Part shown: positions 28,233 to 40,565 of the stretch, in pieces
Layout: each line of letters opens with the position of its first letter
Position numbering within the stretch: position 1 is the stretch's first letter
Source of the DNA: Enterobacteriaceae bacterium RIT714
Lineage (GTDB): Bacteria > Pseudomonadota > Gammaproteobacteria > Enterobacterales > Enterobacteriaceae
Direction: 5' to 3'
NCBI GenBank assembly: GCA_009668015.1
Contig: WJYB01000010.1
Span: 62,001-126,000 of the forward strand
Length of the DNA stretch: 64,000 bases
Notes under the pieces: generated by a model
What the model saw: only the letters and a program-made list of their open reading frames with translations
What the model was told of the DNA's origin: nothing
The model's database searches: none
Made by a program: the position numbers and the translations under genes

Positions 28233-29423
28233 TCACACTAAACCCTCTGCCTCGCCAGAGGGTTTTTTATTGTCCCGCTGCACAACCACAATCCCTACAG
28301 CCAGCCCCCCAATTATCACCGTCAATCCACACGACACCCACATCGTCCCGTACACGCCCAGTTCCCGATTTAGCCATGCGTACGCAAATGGCGATACCGC
28401 TGCCATGACCTGCGCCGGAATGAGCAAGACTCCCGTGCGTCGTGCGTAATCCTCAGCAGGAAAAAGTTGTAACGGCAGGGTCGCTTTGATAATCGTTACC
28501 AGCCCATTGATCGCGCCATATCCCAGCACGAATCCGGTCGCCGCCCAGATAAAGGTGCTGGCGCTGACTCCCGCTAAAAAACAGAGTGGCATTGCGAGTG
28601 CGGTGAAAAGCGTCAGGCGAAACGGTGTTAACGTCGACCCCGCCATGACCTCCACCATTCGCGCGCCAGTCTGCCCAATGCCCCATAGCATGCCAACGGT
28701 AGCCGGAAGCCCAACGCTTGCGATAAATTCCGGTAAATGCGTAGACGTGCCGTTAGAAACAAAGGTTATCAACGCAATAAACGTGGCGTAGAGCAGACTG
28801 TTACGACGATCGTGGTGACCGGAGGATGTGGACACTTTGCGCACCGTTGCGGGTGGCATCGTCTGATTTGGCAGCACGCGGATGAAGGCGGTACTCATGA
28901 GCCCGCAAAGGGCGTAGATCAGCAGGGCTTCGCGCCAGCTCATGAACGTCAGTAATGTTGCGCCCAGCGGCCAAAACACCGCAGAGGCCAGACCGCCAGC
29001 CAGCGTCACGCGGGAGATCATCCGGCGCGCACTTTGCCCGTAGAGGTTCACCAGGGAGGCAAAAAGAGCATCATACAACGCTAAACGCATACCCACACCG
29101 GCCAGCAACCACGCGCAATACCAGCCTGATAAGGAATGTGTGTAAGCCATCACTACGCAGCTAAGAGTGATCAGCAGTGTGCCGCCCATCACTACCCGTT
29201 GGCCGCCAAAGCGGGCTAACAGTCTGGCGACAAACGGCGATATCACCGCCATGACCAGCATTGCCAGAGTTAGCCCAAAGTAGATCTGCGGCGAGGACCA
29301 GCCCATTTCTGCCGAAATAGCGCGGGAAAATGTGCCCGGCATATAAAAAGTGATCCCCCAGTTAATAAGCTGATTACAGCCAGCAGCCAGGGAAATCAGG
29401 CGGGGGACGGCGGGTGTTTTCAT
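28233..29423 (-). CDS. MFS transporter, substrate unknown
   Basis: A 396-residue protein with about twelve hydrophobic segments and the MFS fold (LLARFGGQRVVMGG resembles the loop 2-3 motif). It begins MKTPAVPRLISLAAG and ends NKKPSGEAEGLV. The stop is ten bases from the IS right end, so the C-terminus could have been altered, but its length is normal. It is divergent from a LysR-type gene 98 bases away, the usual arrangement of a regulator and its target exporter or importer. It is not at this place in E. coli K-12. Confidence 0.85.
   Translation of the reverse strand: MKTPAVPRLISLAAGCNQLINWGITFYMPGTFSRAISAEMGWSSPQIYFGLTLAMLVMAVISPFVARLLARFGGQRVVMGGTLLITLSCVVMAYTHSLSGWYCAWLLAGVGMRLALYDALFASLVNLYGQSARRMISRVTLAGGLASAVFWPLGATLLTFMSWREALLIYALCGLMSTAFIRVLPNQTMPPATVRKVSTSSGHHDRRNSLLYATFIALITFVSNGTSTHLPEFIASVGLPATVGMLWGIGQTGARMVEVMAGSTLTPFRLTLFTALAMPLCFLAGVSASTFIWAATGFVLGYGAINGLVTIIKATLPLQLFPAEDYARRTGVLLIPAQVMAAVSPFAYAWLNRELGVYGTMWVSCGLTVIIGGLAVGIVVVQRDNKKPSGEAEGLV
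28240..28268 (+). terminator. Plus-strand terminator inside the MFS gene tail
   Basis: AAACCCTCTG-CCTCGC-CAGAGGGTTT followed by TTT reads as an intrinsic terminator on the plus strand. It lies in the last dozen codons of the opposing MFS gene. It would stop transcription arriving from guaA or the IS. Confidence 0.65.
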
Positions 29424-29521
29424 TATTTTTCATTCCGTTATGCAGTTGTCCTGAGCATACTGCGCGCGGTATGGTGCAGGCAGGCCTCTGTATTTATGAC
29501 CCCTATAAGAGAAACTTTGTG

Positions 29522-30433
29522 ATGACGACGCTGAATTTGGGTAATCTGGCGACCTTCCGGCTGGTGGTCCAGCGGGGGAGTTTTTCTGCAGCGGCGGATT
29601 TGTTAGGGCTTTCTCAGCCGGCTGTCAGTTTGCAGGTTCGCCAGCTGGAGCAGTTTCTTCGAACGCGCTTAGTCGAGCGTACCGGGCGTGGAATCAAAGC
29701 CACTGCGGCGGGAATAGCGCTGCTGAATCATAGCGATCGCATTGAACAGGTGGTGGATGAGGCCATCCGCTCGATCAGCGAGTTCAGTGATGAGATAAGT
29801 GGCACAATCACGCTGGGCACTGGCGCTACCGCCTGCATCCATCTTTTACCCTCTCTGTTACAACGGCTGCGTCACGAGCATCCCCTGCTAAGAGTCGGAG
29901 TGACAACGGGTAATACCCCTGATGTTGTTCGCGCCGTGGAGGAGAACCGCCTGGATATGGGACTGGTGACTCTGCCGGCAAGCGGGCGCTCGCTGGAAAT
30001 TATGCCGGTTATGGATGAAGAGTTCGTCCTGATTATTTCACGCGCGCAGAACGAGGGTATCTCACCCGCGACGCCACAGGTTTTACATACGCTGCCGCTT
30101 ATCGCGTTTGAGGCCGGGAGCGGAACGCGGGATTTAATTGATGGCTGGTTTAGCGCTGGCGCAATGAACGTCAATCCGGTGATGCAACTGGGCAGCATTG
30201 AAGCCATTAAGCGAATGGTCCGGGCCGGACTGGGCTACAGCATCGTTCCGCGCATGGCGGTAGAGCATTCAGCTGACAGCGAAGGGTTGAGCGTACATTC
30301 ATTGCAACCCGTGCTGCACCGACAGCTGGGCATTGTGATGCGCCAGGATAAAATTCTCAGCAAAGGGATTTCTGAAGTGATTCGGCTGTTACACGCAAGG
30401 GCTAGCGATTGGCAGTATCCAGAGGTTGAGTGA
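29522..30433 (+). CDS. LysR-family transcriptional regulator
   Basis: A 303-residue protein from ATG 29522 (MTTLNLGNLATFRLV); the frame is open further upstream to 29414, but that part would run through the divergent promoter. The winged helix lies at residues 3-62 (FSAAADLLGLSQPAVSLQVRQLEQFL) and the periplasmic-binding-like effector domain at 90-300. It probably controls the divergent MFS gene from their shared 98-base spacer. Its last 32 bases overlap the convergent yfgG tail. Confidence 0.9.
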   Translation: MTTLNLGNLATFRLVVQRGSFSAAADLLGLSQPAVSLQVRQLEQFLRTRLVERTGRGIKATAAGIALLNHSDRIEQVVDEAIRSISEFSDEISGTITLGTGATACIHLLPSLLQRLRHEHPLLRVGVTTGNTPDVVRAVEENRLDMGLVTLPASGRSLEIMPVMDEEFVLIISRAQNEGISPATPQVLHTLPLIAFEAGSGTRDLIDGWFSAGAMNVNPVMQLGSIEAIKRMVRAGLGYSIVPRMAVEHSADSEGLSVHSLQPVLHRQLGIVMRQDKILSKGISEVIRLLHARASDWQYPEVE

Positions 30434-30590
30434 CCTGCTGCGACTGTATTTTGTCCTGATGGTGGTACCAGGCACCTATTGAGGAATAAACAAAGCGGCC
30501 AAAGAAAAACAGGAAGCTGATTAGCAGTATGATGCGGGTCATTCGAGTGTTAAATCGATGTCGTTTGTGCATACGCGTAGCCTGACTCAC
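30402..30590 (-). CDS. yfgG: Small membrane protein YfgG
   Basis: A 62-residue protein close to E. coli YfgG (DUF2633): a basic N-terminus (MHKRHRFNTRMTRI), one membrane helix at about 19-36 (IILLISFLFFFGRFVY), and a polar tail. Its role is poorly defined; E. coli work links it to metal stress. It overlaps the 3' end of the LysR gene and is divergent from yfgF, keeping the E. coli yfgG-yfgF arrangement. Confidence 0.9.
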   Translation of the reverse strand: MSQATRMHKRHRFNTRMTRIILLISFLFFFGRFVYSSIGAWYHHQDKIQSQQVTQPLDTANR

Positions 30591-30932
30591 TGTAATTTCC
30601 TGGGCATACCCTTCAGGGCGATACGGCTATTAAGGCACAGCGGGAAGAAGGGGTCAATTATACGATGTGTAAAATTTCGTCAGTGCATAAATTGATAATT
30701 ATGATGTGACTGGGTGCAATCATTTACCGCTTTGATTGAAAAGAGAAAACAGCAGATAAAAATCGTAAGAAATGATTAATCCATTTAAGTAATTTGATTT
30801 AGGTCAACTATTGCCGGTGGTTGATCACTAAAATTCCTGCTCTGTTGCGCGTGTGCGTAGCCGGTAATTAAGTCAGGTTGGATGCCTGTCTGAACTTTCA
30901 ATTTAAAAGATAATAAACTGAAGTGGGCATCT
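30591..30932. other. yfgG-yfgF divergent control region
   Basis: This 342-base AT-rich spacer has no gene. It carries an FNR-like dyad (listed separately) 126 bases before yfgF. No clear sigma-70 pair stands out. Confidence 0.5.
30794..30807. promoter_or_regulatory. FNR-like dyad upstream of yfgF
   Basis: TTGATTTAGGTCAA matches the FNR consensus TTGATNNNNATCAA at nine of ten defined bases (G for A in the right arm). The spacing of arms is exact. Oxygen control of yfgF is an inference that fits reports linking E. coli YfgF to oxygen responses. Confidence 0.45.
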
Positions 30933-33173
30933 ATGAAAACTCTGGCATTCCTGAAGCAACATAAAGATCGCTGGTGGGCGCTTCCGCTTATTCTGCCTGT
31001 CGCTTTGCTCCCGCTCATGAGTTCTGCCAGCACATATACGCATTTAAACGGCGGGATGATTGCCCTTTATTACCTGCCGCTGGCGTTTCTGCTCTCTTCT
31101 ATGCTCTTTTTCGGCCTGGCGGCGTTGCCCGGCATTGCACTGGCGCTTTTTTGTCGCTACTACCCTTCGGCAGGCTTATACGAAACCGCGGCGGTCATTT
31201 GCCATTTTATCATCCCTCTGATTCTGAGCTGGGGTGGGTATCGCGTGTTCGTACCTCGCCGGAATATGGTGTCCTATGGTGACCCGCAACTGATGGCGCA
31301 GCGTATTTTCTGGCAGGTTTTCTGCCCTTCAACGCTGTTTCTGCTGCTGTTTGAATTTGCTGTTTATCTTGGTGTCTATGAAAGCCGTCAAAGCATGTCG
31401 GGGCTGAATCCGCTCAGTATCCGCACCTTAATCAATTATCAAGGATTGCTGGTAGGCACGCTGACAGGGATACCGCTGAGCTATTTGCTGATACGCATTA
31501 TTCGCCACCCTCGCTACGTCATCGGTCTGGCGTCACAAATTCGGGGGCAAATAGACAAAAAAGTCGGTGCGACGGAATTGATCGTATGGAGCGCAGCGGT
31601 TGGGGGCTTGCTGATTCTGCTGCTTGTTCCAGTCAGTGAATCCAGCTCAATTTTTAGTACCAACTACACCTTGTCTTTAATGATGTCGGTCATGCTCTGG
31701 GGCTCGATGCGTTTTGGCTATAAGCTGATGACGCTGATTTGGACTCCGGTGCTGATTTTGTCCATTCATTATTTTTACCGCTACGTCCCGCTGTATCAAG
31801 GCTATGACATTCAACTGGCCATCACCTCATCCAGCTATCTGGTTTATTCATTTGTTGTGATTTATATGGCTATTCTGGCCACCCGCCAGCGCGCCATCAT
31901 TCGGCGTGCAAATCGACTGGCGTTTCTCGATCCGGTTCTGCATATGCCAAACCTGCGGGCGCTGTCGCGTTCGCTGTCTAAATCGCCGTGGTCGGCGCTG
32001 TGCATTCTTCGCATTCCGGAACTTGAGATCCTGGGGCGCAACTATGGCGTGCTGCTGAGGATCCACTACAAGCAAAAGCTGGCTGAGTGGATTCAAAGCT
32101 CGCTGCAGCAGAATGAGAGCATCTATCATTTATCGGGATACGATCTGGCGATACGGCTGAATACGGAGTCGCACGCGTCGCGCATTGAAGCGCTGGACGA
32201 GCGGATCAAGGAGTTCCGCTTTATCTGGGACGGTATGCCGCTGCAACCGCTGGTCGGTATCAGCTACTGCTGTGTGCGTTCGCCGGTCAATCATCTCTAT
32301 CTGCTGCTGGGTGAACTCAGCATCATTGCGGATTTATCATTATTGACCAACCATCCGGAAAATCTCCAGCAGCGCGGCGCCGTGAATTTACAACGGAAGC
32401 TGAAAGATAAAGTGGCGATGATGAACTGCCTGCAAAGCGCCCTCGATCAAAATGAATTCACGCTGATGGCGCAGCGGGTACAAGGCGTTCGCGGCGATCA
32501 TTATCACGAAATACTGTTACGCATGCCGAACGAAAAGGGGGAATTCATTTCACCGGATAAATTCCTGCCCGTGGCGCAGGAGTTTGGCTTATCTTCACGC
32601 GTTGATTTATGGGTTCTGGAGCACACGCTGCAGTTCTTAAACGAACACCGTGAAAGACTTCCGGGAGAACGTTTTGCCGTTAATCTTTCGCCATCAACCA
32701 TTTGCCGGGCGCAGTTCCCGTTTGAAGTGAACCGCTTACTGAAAAAGTACGCCGTTGAAGCGTGGCAGCTCATCTTTGAAATCACCGAATGCAGTGGTTT
32801 TGGCAATACCGAACTGGCCGATCAGAACCTTAAGCATCTTCAGCAGCTGGGTTGTCGAATCGCTATCGACGATTTCGGCACGGGCTATGCGAGCTACGCG
32901 CGACTGAAAAATGTCGATGCTGACATCCTGAAAATTGATGGCAGCTTTATCCGCCATATCGCCGACAATAGTCTCGATTATCAAATTGTCGCATCAATTT
33001 GCCATCTGGCGAGGATGAAGAAAATGCTGGTGGTTGCGGAGTATGTCGAAAGCGAGGAAATACGCAGCGCAGTCAATGCGTTAGGAATTGATTATCTGCA
33101 AGGTTTCTTGATTGGTGAACCTGAATATCTTGAAACGTTGCTCAGTCCTCAGGCGTCAGAAATGAACGCCTGA
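30933..33173 (+). CDS. pdeF: Cyclic-di-GMP phosphodiesterase YfgF/PdeF
   Basis: A 746-residue inner-membrane protein with an N-terminal MASE1-type sensor of eight or so helices (residues 10-300), a degenerate GGDEF domain (the signature region reads LSGYDLA, so no cyclase activity is expected), and an EAL domain at about 490-735. The EAL signature reads EILLR, with Ile for Ala, but DDFGTGYASYARLKNVDADI, KIDGSFI and QGFLIGEP are intact, so hydrolysis of c-di-GMP is likely. E. coli YfgF is a known phosphodiesterase. It is convergent with ppx. Confidence 0.93.
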   Translation: MKTLAFLKQHKDRWWALPLILPVALLPLMSSASTYTHLNGGMIALYYLPLAFLLSSMLFFGLAALPGIALALFCRYYPSAGLYETAAVICHFIIPLILSWGGYRVFVPRRNMVSYGDPQLMAQRIFWQVFCPSTLFLLLFEFAVYLGVYESRQSMSGLNPLSIRTLINYQGLLVGTLTGIPLSYLLIRIIRHPRYVIGLASQIRGQIDKKVGATELIVWSAAVGGLLILLLVPVSESSSIFSTNYTLSLMMSVMLWGSMRFGYKLMTLIWTPVLILSIHYFYRYVPLYQGYDIQLAITSSSYLVYSFVVIYMAILATRQRAIIRRANRLAFLDPVLHMPNLRALSRSLSKSPWSALCILRIPELEILGRNYGVLLRIHYKQKLAEWIQSSLQQNESIYHLSGYDLAIRLNTESHASRIEALDERIKEFRFIWDGMPLQPLVGISYCCVRSPVNHLYLLLGELSIIADLSLLTNHPENLQQRGAVNLQRKLKDKVAMMNCLQSALDQNEFTLMAQRVQGVRGDHYHEILLRMPNEKGEFISPDKFLPVAQEFGLSSRVDLWVLEHTLQFLNEHRERLPGERFAVNLSPSTICRAQFPFEVNRLLKKYAVEAWQLIFEITECSGFGNTELADQNLKHLQQLGCRIAIDDFGTGYASYARLKNVDADILKIDGSFIRHIADNSLDYQIVASICHLARMKKMLVVAEYVESEEIRSAVNALGIDYLQGFLIGEPEYLETLLSPQASEMNA

Positions 33174-33184
33174 AGATTGTCACA

Positions 33185-34726
33185 TCACGCCGCAACGTCC
33201 GGCGACTGTTCTTCTTCGATTTTTAGCAACCAGCCGGTCACGGCTTCCCAGTACTGCTGCTCTTTTTCCAGGTCCAGCAGCACCAGCGCATTCTGACTAA
33301 ACCAGTCATGCGGGAAACTCAACGTCCAGTGGTGATCGTCCGTTTTCAGCGTCAGCGTTGGCGGGGTGGTAGTGGCCTGGCGTTGGTTATTCAGCAACAC
33401 ACCTAAGCGCAAAAGCTGAATCAACGGCAGGAACTGTTTTTTCTTGAACAGCGTAAAGCGCGGCAAATCGTCCAGCTTAATGGCTTTGCGATGATAGCGA
33501 ACCAGCGTCGCCATCATAGTCTGCTGCTCCTGGTTGTAGCCGGGCAGATCGCTGTTTTGCAGGATATAGGCCGAGTGGCGATGCATTCCGCTGTGGTTAA
33601 TATTCAGGCCCACTTCGTGCAGCATTGCTGCCCATTTCAGAAGCGCCGCCAGCTGCGGATGCGCGAGCTTAGGATTTTGCGCTTCCCACTGCTCGTAAAT
33701 ATGGGTGGTGGTTTCCAGCACCCGCTTTGCCTGTTCACGGTCAATGTTGTACTGATTCGCCAGACTTTGCGCGGTACGGCTGCGAATGTCCTGATGGCGG
33801 AAACGACCTTCCATTTCGTACAACACGCCTTCACGCAGTGCGCCATCTGAAAGACGTAGCTCACGGATCGCCAGCGCGTCGAAGACCCCGCACAGAATGG
33901 CCAGACCCGGAACGAAAACGGCCTTCCGTTCATCGGACAAACCCGGCAGGCTCAGTGCATCAAAACTTTTAAATTTGAGCACCTCTTCGGTGATTTTTGT
34001 GAGGCGTTCCGGGGTAATAAAACCGTCCTTTTCGCCCATTTCCAGCAGCACTTCGTGGGCTGCTTTAATGCTGCCCGACGCACCCAGCGCGACATTCCAG
34101 CCCTGAATACGATACTGCCAGGCCAGCGATTCCAGCTTTTGTACCGCCGCCATTCTGGCGCGCTGGAAATTTTCGCGGCTAATCGCGCCGCCCGGGAAGT
34201 ACATCTGGGCGAAGCTGACGCAGCCCATACGGCGGCTTTCAACCAGTTTTGGCTCAAAATCTTCGCCAATCACCAGCTCCGTCGATCCGCCGCCAATATC
34301 AATCACCAGCTTGCGGCCTTTTTCCGGCTGAGTGTGTTCCACACCCATAAAAATCAGACGCGCTTCTTCATTACCCGAGATGATTTCGATCGGGTAGGGG
34401 ATCACTTTTTCCGCGCGCTTAAGAAACTCAGACGCATTCGACGCCTGACGCAGAGTATGCGTGCCCACAATACAGACGCTTGAAGGGGAGAATCCCTGCA
34501 GGCGTTCGGCAAACAGGGACAGACAGGCTAAGCCTCGCTCCATCGCCTCTTCGCTAAGCATATTTTTATCGTCAAGACCGTCGGCGAGATGTACGCGCTG
34601 CTTGAGGCGTCCGATGATCTGCATGGCACCGTCGACCTCGCGGGCGATGACCATATGGAAGCTGTTAGAACCTAAATCGACCGCAGCAAACTCCTGTGGT
34701 CGTGGGGTCTTATCATTTATCGGCAT
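33185..34726 (-). CDS. ppx: Exopolyphosphatase
   Basis: Ppx removes terminal phosphates from polyphosphate chains and belongs to the Ppx/GppA branch of the actin-like ATPase superfamily. The 513 residues show both phosphate-binding signatures, [14 protein letters not shown] (residues 14-27) and [15 protein letters not shown] (about 140-154), and a C-terminal HD-like helical domain ([20 protein letters not shown]). It starts three bases after the ppk stop, forming the ppk-ppx operon of opposing enzymes. Confidence 0.98.
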   Translation of the reverse strand: MPINDKTPRPQEFAAVDLGSNSFHMVIAREVDGAMQIIGRLKQRVHLADGLDDKNMLSEEAMERGLACLSLFAERLQGFSPSSVCIVGTHTLRQASNASEFLKRAEKVIPYPIEIISGNEEARLIFMGVEHTQPEKGRKLVIDIGGGSTELVIGEDFEPKLVESRRMGCVSFAQMYFPGGAISRENFQRARMAAVQKLESLAWQYRIQGWNVALGASGSIKAAHEVLLEMGEKDGFITPERLTKITEEVLKFKSFDALSLPGLSDERKAVFVPGLAILCGVFDALAIRELRLSDGALREGVLYEMEGRFRHQDIRSRTAQSLANQYNIDREQAKRVLETTTHIYEQWEAQNPKLAHPQLAALLKWAAMLHEVGLNINHSGMHRHSAYILQNSDLPGYNQEQQTMMATLVRYHRKAIKLDDLPRFTLFKKKQFLPLIQLLRLGVLLNNQRQATTTPPTLTLKTDDHHWTLSFPHDWFSQNALVLLDLEKEQQYWEAVTGWLLKIEEEQSPDVAA

Positions 34727-34729
34727 AGG

Positions 34730-36790
34730 TTAATCAGGTTGCTCGAGTGATTTGATATAGTCGTAAATCGCCAGTTGTGAGCGCACTTTACGACGGTTGC
34801 CGCGTTGCACGTAGCGGTTACTCAGTTCTTTGTCGATATAGCGAGCCTTGACGGTATCGCTCAATAACAGATCGATAATATCGAGGATCCTCTGCTTCAG
34901 ACGCGGGTCCAGCAGCGGGGTCGCGACCTCAATTCGGTAATCAATATTTCGCGTCATCCAGTCCGCTGAAGAGAGATAAACCTGTTTGTCGCCACCGTTC
35001 TCGAAAATATAGACCCGATCGTGTTCCAGATAACGGTCAACAATACTGGTCACGCGAATGTTTTCGCTGATGCCTTCCAGCTGCGGAATAAGCGAGCACA
35101 TTCCGCGGATCAGCAGATTGACCGGAACGCCGGAACTGGAGGCGGCATACAGCCGATCGACCAGCCCTTTGTCGACGAGGTTATTCAGTTTGAGGGTGAT
35201 CCCTGATGGTTCACCTTTCTGCGCGGCGGCGATTTCTTTATCGATCATCGCATACAGCAGGCGGCGCGAGTTTTGCGGCGAAACTAACAGATAGTCAAAG
35301 CTTACTGGGCGATACGGGTTCTCAATAAAGTTGAATACCCGGCGCACTTCGTTGGTGATACGCGCATCGGCGGTCAGCAGCGAGTAGTCGGTGTAAAGCC
35401 GCGCGGTTTTCTCGTTAAAGTTACCGGTGCCGATGTGGGCATAGCGCACCACGTCTTCACCCTCTTTGCGCGAGATCAGGAACAGCTTGGCGTGAATTTT
35501 CAGGCCGGGTGCCGAGAAGATCACGTGTACACCGGCTTCCGTCAGACGGCGTGCCCAATGAATGTTGGCTTCTTCGTCAAATCGCGCCTGCAGTTCAACC
35601 ACAACGGTCACTTTTTTGCCGTTATGCGCCGCGTGAATCATGGCATCAATGATCCGCGAGTCTTTCGCCACGCGGTAGATGTTGATTTTGATTGCCAGCA
35701 CGTTGGGATCGAACGATGCCTGACGTAACAGCTCCAGCACATGCTCGAAGGTGTGGTACGGGTAATAGAGCAGCACGTCGCGCTCACGGATGGCGTCAAA
35801 CCCGTTACGGAATTTATCGAACCAGATATGGCGCAGGCGCGGCAGGGGTTTGTTAACCAGATTGGCTTTGCCCACATTCGGGAAGCCAATAAAGTCTTTA
35901 AAGTTGTGATAACGACCGCCCGGCACGATGGAGTCATAGCGCGAAATCGTCAGTTTTTCGCGCAGCATTTCCACCAGCGCGTCCGGCATATCGCGTTGAT
36001 AAACAAAACGCACCGGCTCCGCCGTCAGGCGCTGTTTCAGGCTCGATGACATCAACTCCATCAGGCTGGCTTCCATTTCGTGCACCAAATCGTACTCGGC
36101 ATCACGGGTCATCTTCATGGAATAGGCGTTCAGGGCATCGTAGTCGAAGAACCCTTTGAAAATATCATCCAGGCAGTAGCGCAAGATGTTATCGAGAAGA
36201 ATCATCGGTTTGCGTCTGCGCGGCGTTTCAGGCGGCAGATTCACAAAACGCGGCACTTTATCTGACGGGATTTCCAGCAGCGCATAGCGAATGGCGTCGC
36301 CGCGAATAATCTCAACCGCAAGATAGGTGTAGTCATCTTTCAGGAACTGCACCAAATCGGTTTCGCGATTGATAAGAATAGGGGTGATGTGCTGGCGCAG
36401 GTAATGTTTGAAATAGTGGCGCAGCCAGGTTTGTTGATTGGCGGAGAGCTGGCGCTCGTTAATCAGGAAAATCTGGTTGCGTGCCATTTCCAGCAGCAGC
36501 TCATTATACAGACCGTCAAACTCCTGGTCCGCTTTCAACACTCGTGCCTGGATTTTGCCCAGCAAATGGCGCGAATGCGAATTCAAGCCTTGCTCTTCGC
36601 TAATGATGATTCGCCGTTTTAATTCCGCAAAACGAACTTTGTAGAATTCATCCAGGTTATTGGAATAAATACCCAGAAAACGCATACGTTCAATCAGCGG
36701 GTTGCTCTTGTCAGCCGCTTCCTGAAGCACTCGTTCGTTGAACGCCAACCAGCTTAGCTCTTTCTCGATGTATAACTTTTCCTGACCCAT
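34730..36790 (-). CDS. ppk: Polyphosphate kinase
   Basis: Ppk reversibly polymerises ATP gamma phosphate into inorganic polyphosphate at the inner membrane. The 686 residues include the N domain ([17 protein letters not shown]), and PLD-like domains with the autophosphorylated histidine in KIHAKLFLI (about residue 432) and the second in [18 protein letters not shown]. The length is that of E. coli Ppk. It is first in the ppk-ppx operon and needed in starvation and stationary phase. Confidence 0.98.
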   Translation of the reverse strand: MGQEKLYIEKELSWLAFNERVLQEAADKSNPLIERMRFLGIYSNNLDEFYKVRFAELKRRIIISEEQGLNSHSRHLLGKIQARVLKADQEFDGLYNELLLEMARNQIFLINERQLSANQQTWLRHYFKHYLRQHITPILINRETDLVQFLKDDYTYLAVEIIRGDAIRYALLEIPSDKVPRFVNLPPETPRRRKPMILLDNILRYCLDDIFKGFFDYDALNAYSMKMTRDAEYDLVHEMEASLMELMSSSLKQRLTAEPVRFVYQRDMPDALVEMLREKLTISRYDSIVPGGRYHNFKDFIGFPNVGKANLVNKPLPRLRHIWFDKFRNGFDAIRERDVLLYYPYHTFEHVLELLRQASFDPNVLAIKINIYRVAKDSRIIDAMIHAAHNGKKVTVVVELQARFDEEANIHWARRLTEAGVHVIFSAPGLKIHAKLFLISRKEGEDVVRYAHIGTGNFNEKTARLYTDYSLLTADARITNEVRRVFNFIENPYRPVSFDYLLVSPQNSRRLLYAMIDKEIAAAQKGEPSGITLKLNNLVDKGLVDRLYAASSSGVPVNLLIRGMCSLIPQLEGISENIRVTSIVDRYLEHDRVYIFENGGDKQVYLSSADWMTRNIDYRIEVATPLLDPRLKQRILDIIDLLLSDTVKARYIDKELSNRYVQRGNRRKVRSQLAIYDYIKSLEQPD

Positions 36791-36876
36791 TACAACTTAC
36801 ACTCCGTTTCAATCACGGGACGCAGTAAATCCGTCTCGATTCTATTATGGCGAGCTTTGCCACGAGATGTCCAACT

Positions 36877-36896
36877 GTGCCAGAAAAGTATGACAG
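36877..36896 (-). promoter_or_regulatory. Weak Pho-box-like pair upstream of ppk
   Basis: Read on the minus strand, CTGTCAT and CTGGCAC lie six bases apart, about 100 bases before the ppk start. PhoB half-sites usually lie four bases apart, so the match is imperfect. Confidence 0.2.
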
Positions 36897-36969
36897 TAAA
36901 CCGACGATCCGAAGAGGAAAATCAGCGCTAAATAGCCTGAATTTATATTGTTTTTATCAATAACAGACA

Positions 36970-36994
36970 ACAAAAAGCCGGCAATCGCCGGCTT
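36970..36994 (-). terminator. purMN terminator
   Basis: AAGCCGGC-AATC-GCCGGCTT is a perfect stem; on the minus strand a TTTTTG run follows. It lies just after the purN stop. Confidence 0.85.
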
Positions 36995-37000
36995 GAAAAA

Positions 37001-38679
<1,679 letters not shown>

Positions 38680-38737
38680 TTAAGTCCCCACGCGATTGCA
38701 TTGCATAGTAAGAAAAATCGGCGCAATTCTAACAGTC

Positions 38738-38754
38738 CAGGCAAACGTTTGCGA
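38738..38754. promoter_or_regulatory. PurR-like box for purMN
   Basis: GGCAAACGTTTGCG (38740-38753) matches the palindromic PurR consensus ACGCAAACGTTTNCGT around its CAAACGTTTG centre. It sits upstream of purM as in E. coli. Confidence 0.75.
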
Positions 38755-38838
38755 GCCTATTCTTCTTGCGCAAAAAGGCGCTGCAAATTTGCACGTTTAA
38801 ACCGCATCCGCAGACAAACTTGATACCGTTCACGAAAA

Positions 38839-38852
38839 TGAAACCGGTTTCG
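38839..38852. promoter_or_regulatory. AscG-like operator, distal
   Basis: TGAAACCGGTTTCG differs by one base from the AscG (LacI-family) consensus TGAAACCGGTTTCA. It lies 57 bases upstream of the second copy, a spacing that allows looping or cooperative binding. Confidence 0.65.
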
Positions 38853-38895
38853 GTAATCTGCTTGCAACGCCTTTAGCCTTTGCACATCATTCCAC

Positions 38896-38909
38896 TGAAA
38901 CCGGTTTCT
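38896..38909. promoter_or_regulatory. AscG-like operator, proximal
   Basis: TGAAACCGGTTTCT is the second copy, about 44 bases before the glycosidase start, where a repressor would block transcription. The regulator gene is not in this window next to it. Confidence 0.65.
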
Positions 38910-38913
38910 GTAA

Positions 38914-40383
<1,470 letters not shown>

Positions 40384-40401
40384 TTCACGTAACAGCTTAA
40401 T

Positions 40402-40427
40402 AAGCCTCGCAATGCGGGGCTTTTTTT
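40402..40427 (+). terminator. Terminator of the glycosidase gene
   Basis: AAGCCTCGC-AAT-GCGGGGCTT with a seven-T tail ends 44 bases after the stop codon. Confidence 0.8.
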
Positions 40428-40464
40428 ATCTCGATTTATACTGATTAACGGCGCATTAACCACT

Positions 40465-40486
40465 TTGCTTGATCGTAGTCAAGCAA
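40465..40486. promoter_or_regulatory. Perfect inverted repeat upstream of upp
   Basis: TTGCTTGA-TCGTAG-TCAAGCAA has 8-bp perfect arms and no T tract. It lies about 30 bases upstream of the upp -10 (TATAAT, 40517-40522), suiting an operator or activator site. I cannot name the protein. Confidence 0.4.
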
Positions 40487-40565
40487 GTTGGGTATGGCGA
40501 ACTCTTAAAAAAGCGGTATAATCCGGCGATTTTTTTTGCGGTAGCCACCTCAGAGGAGAATGAAA

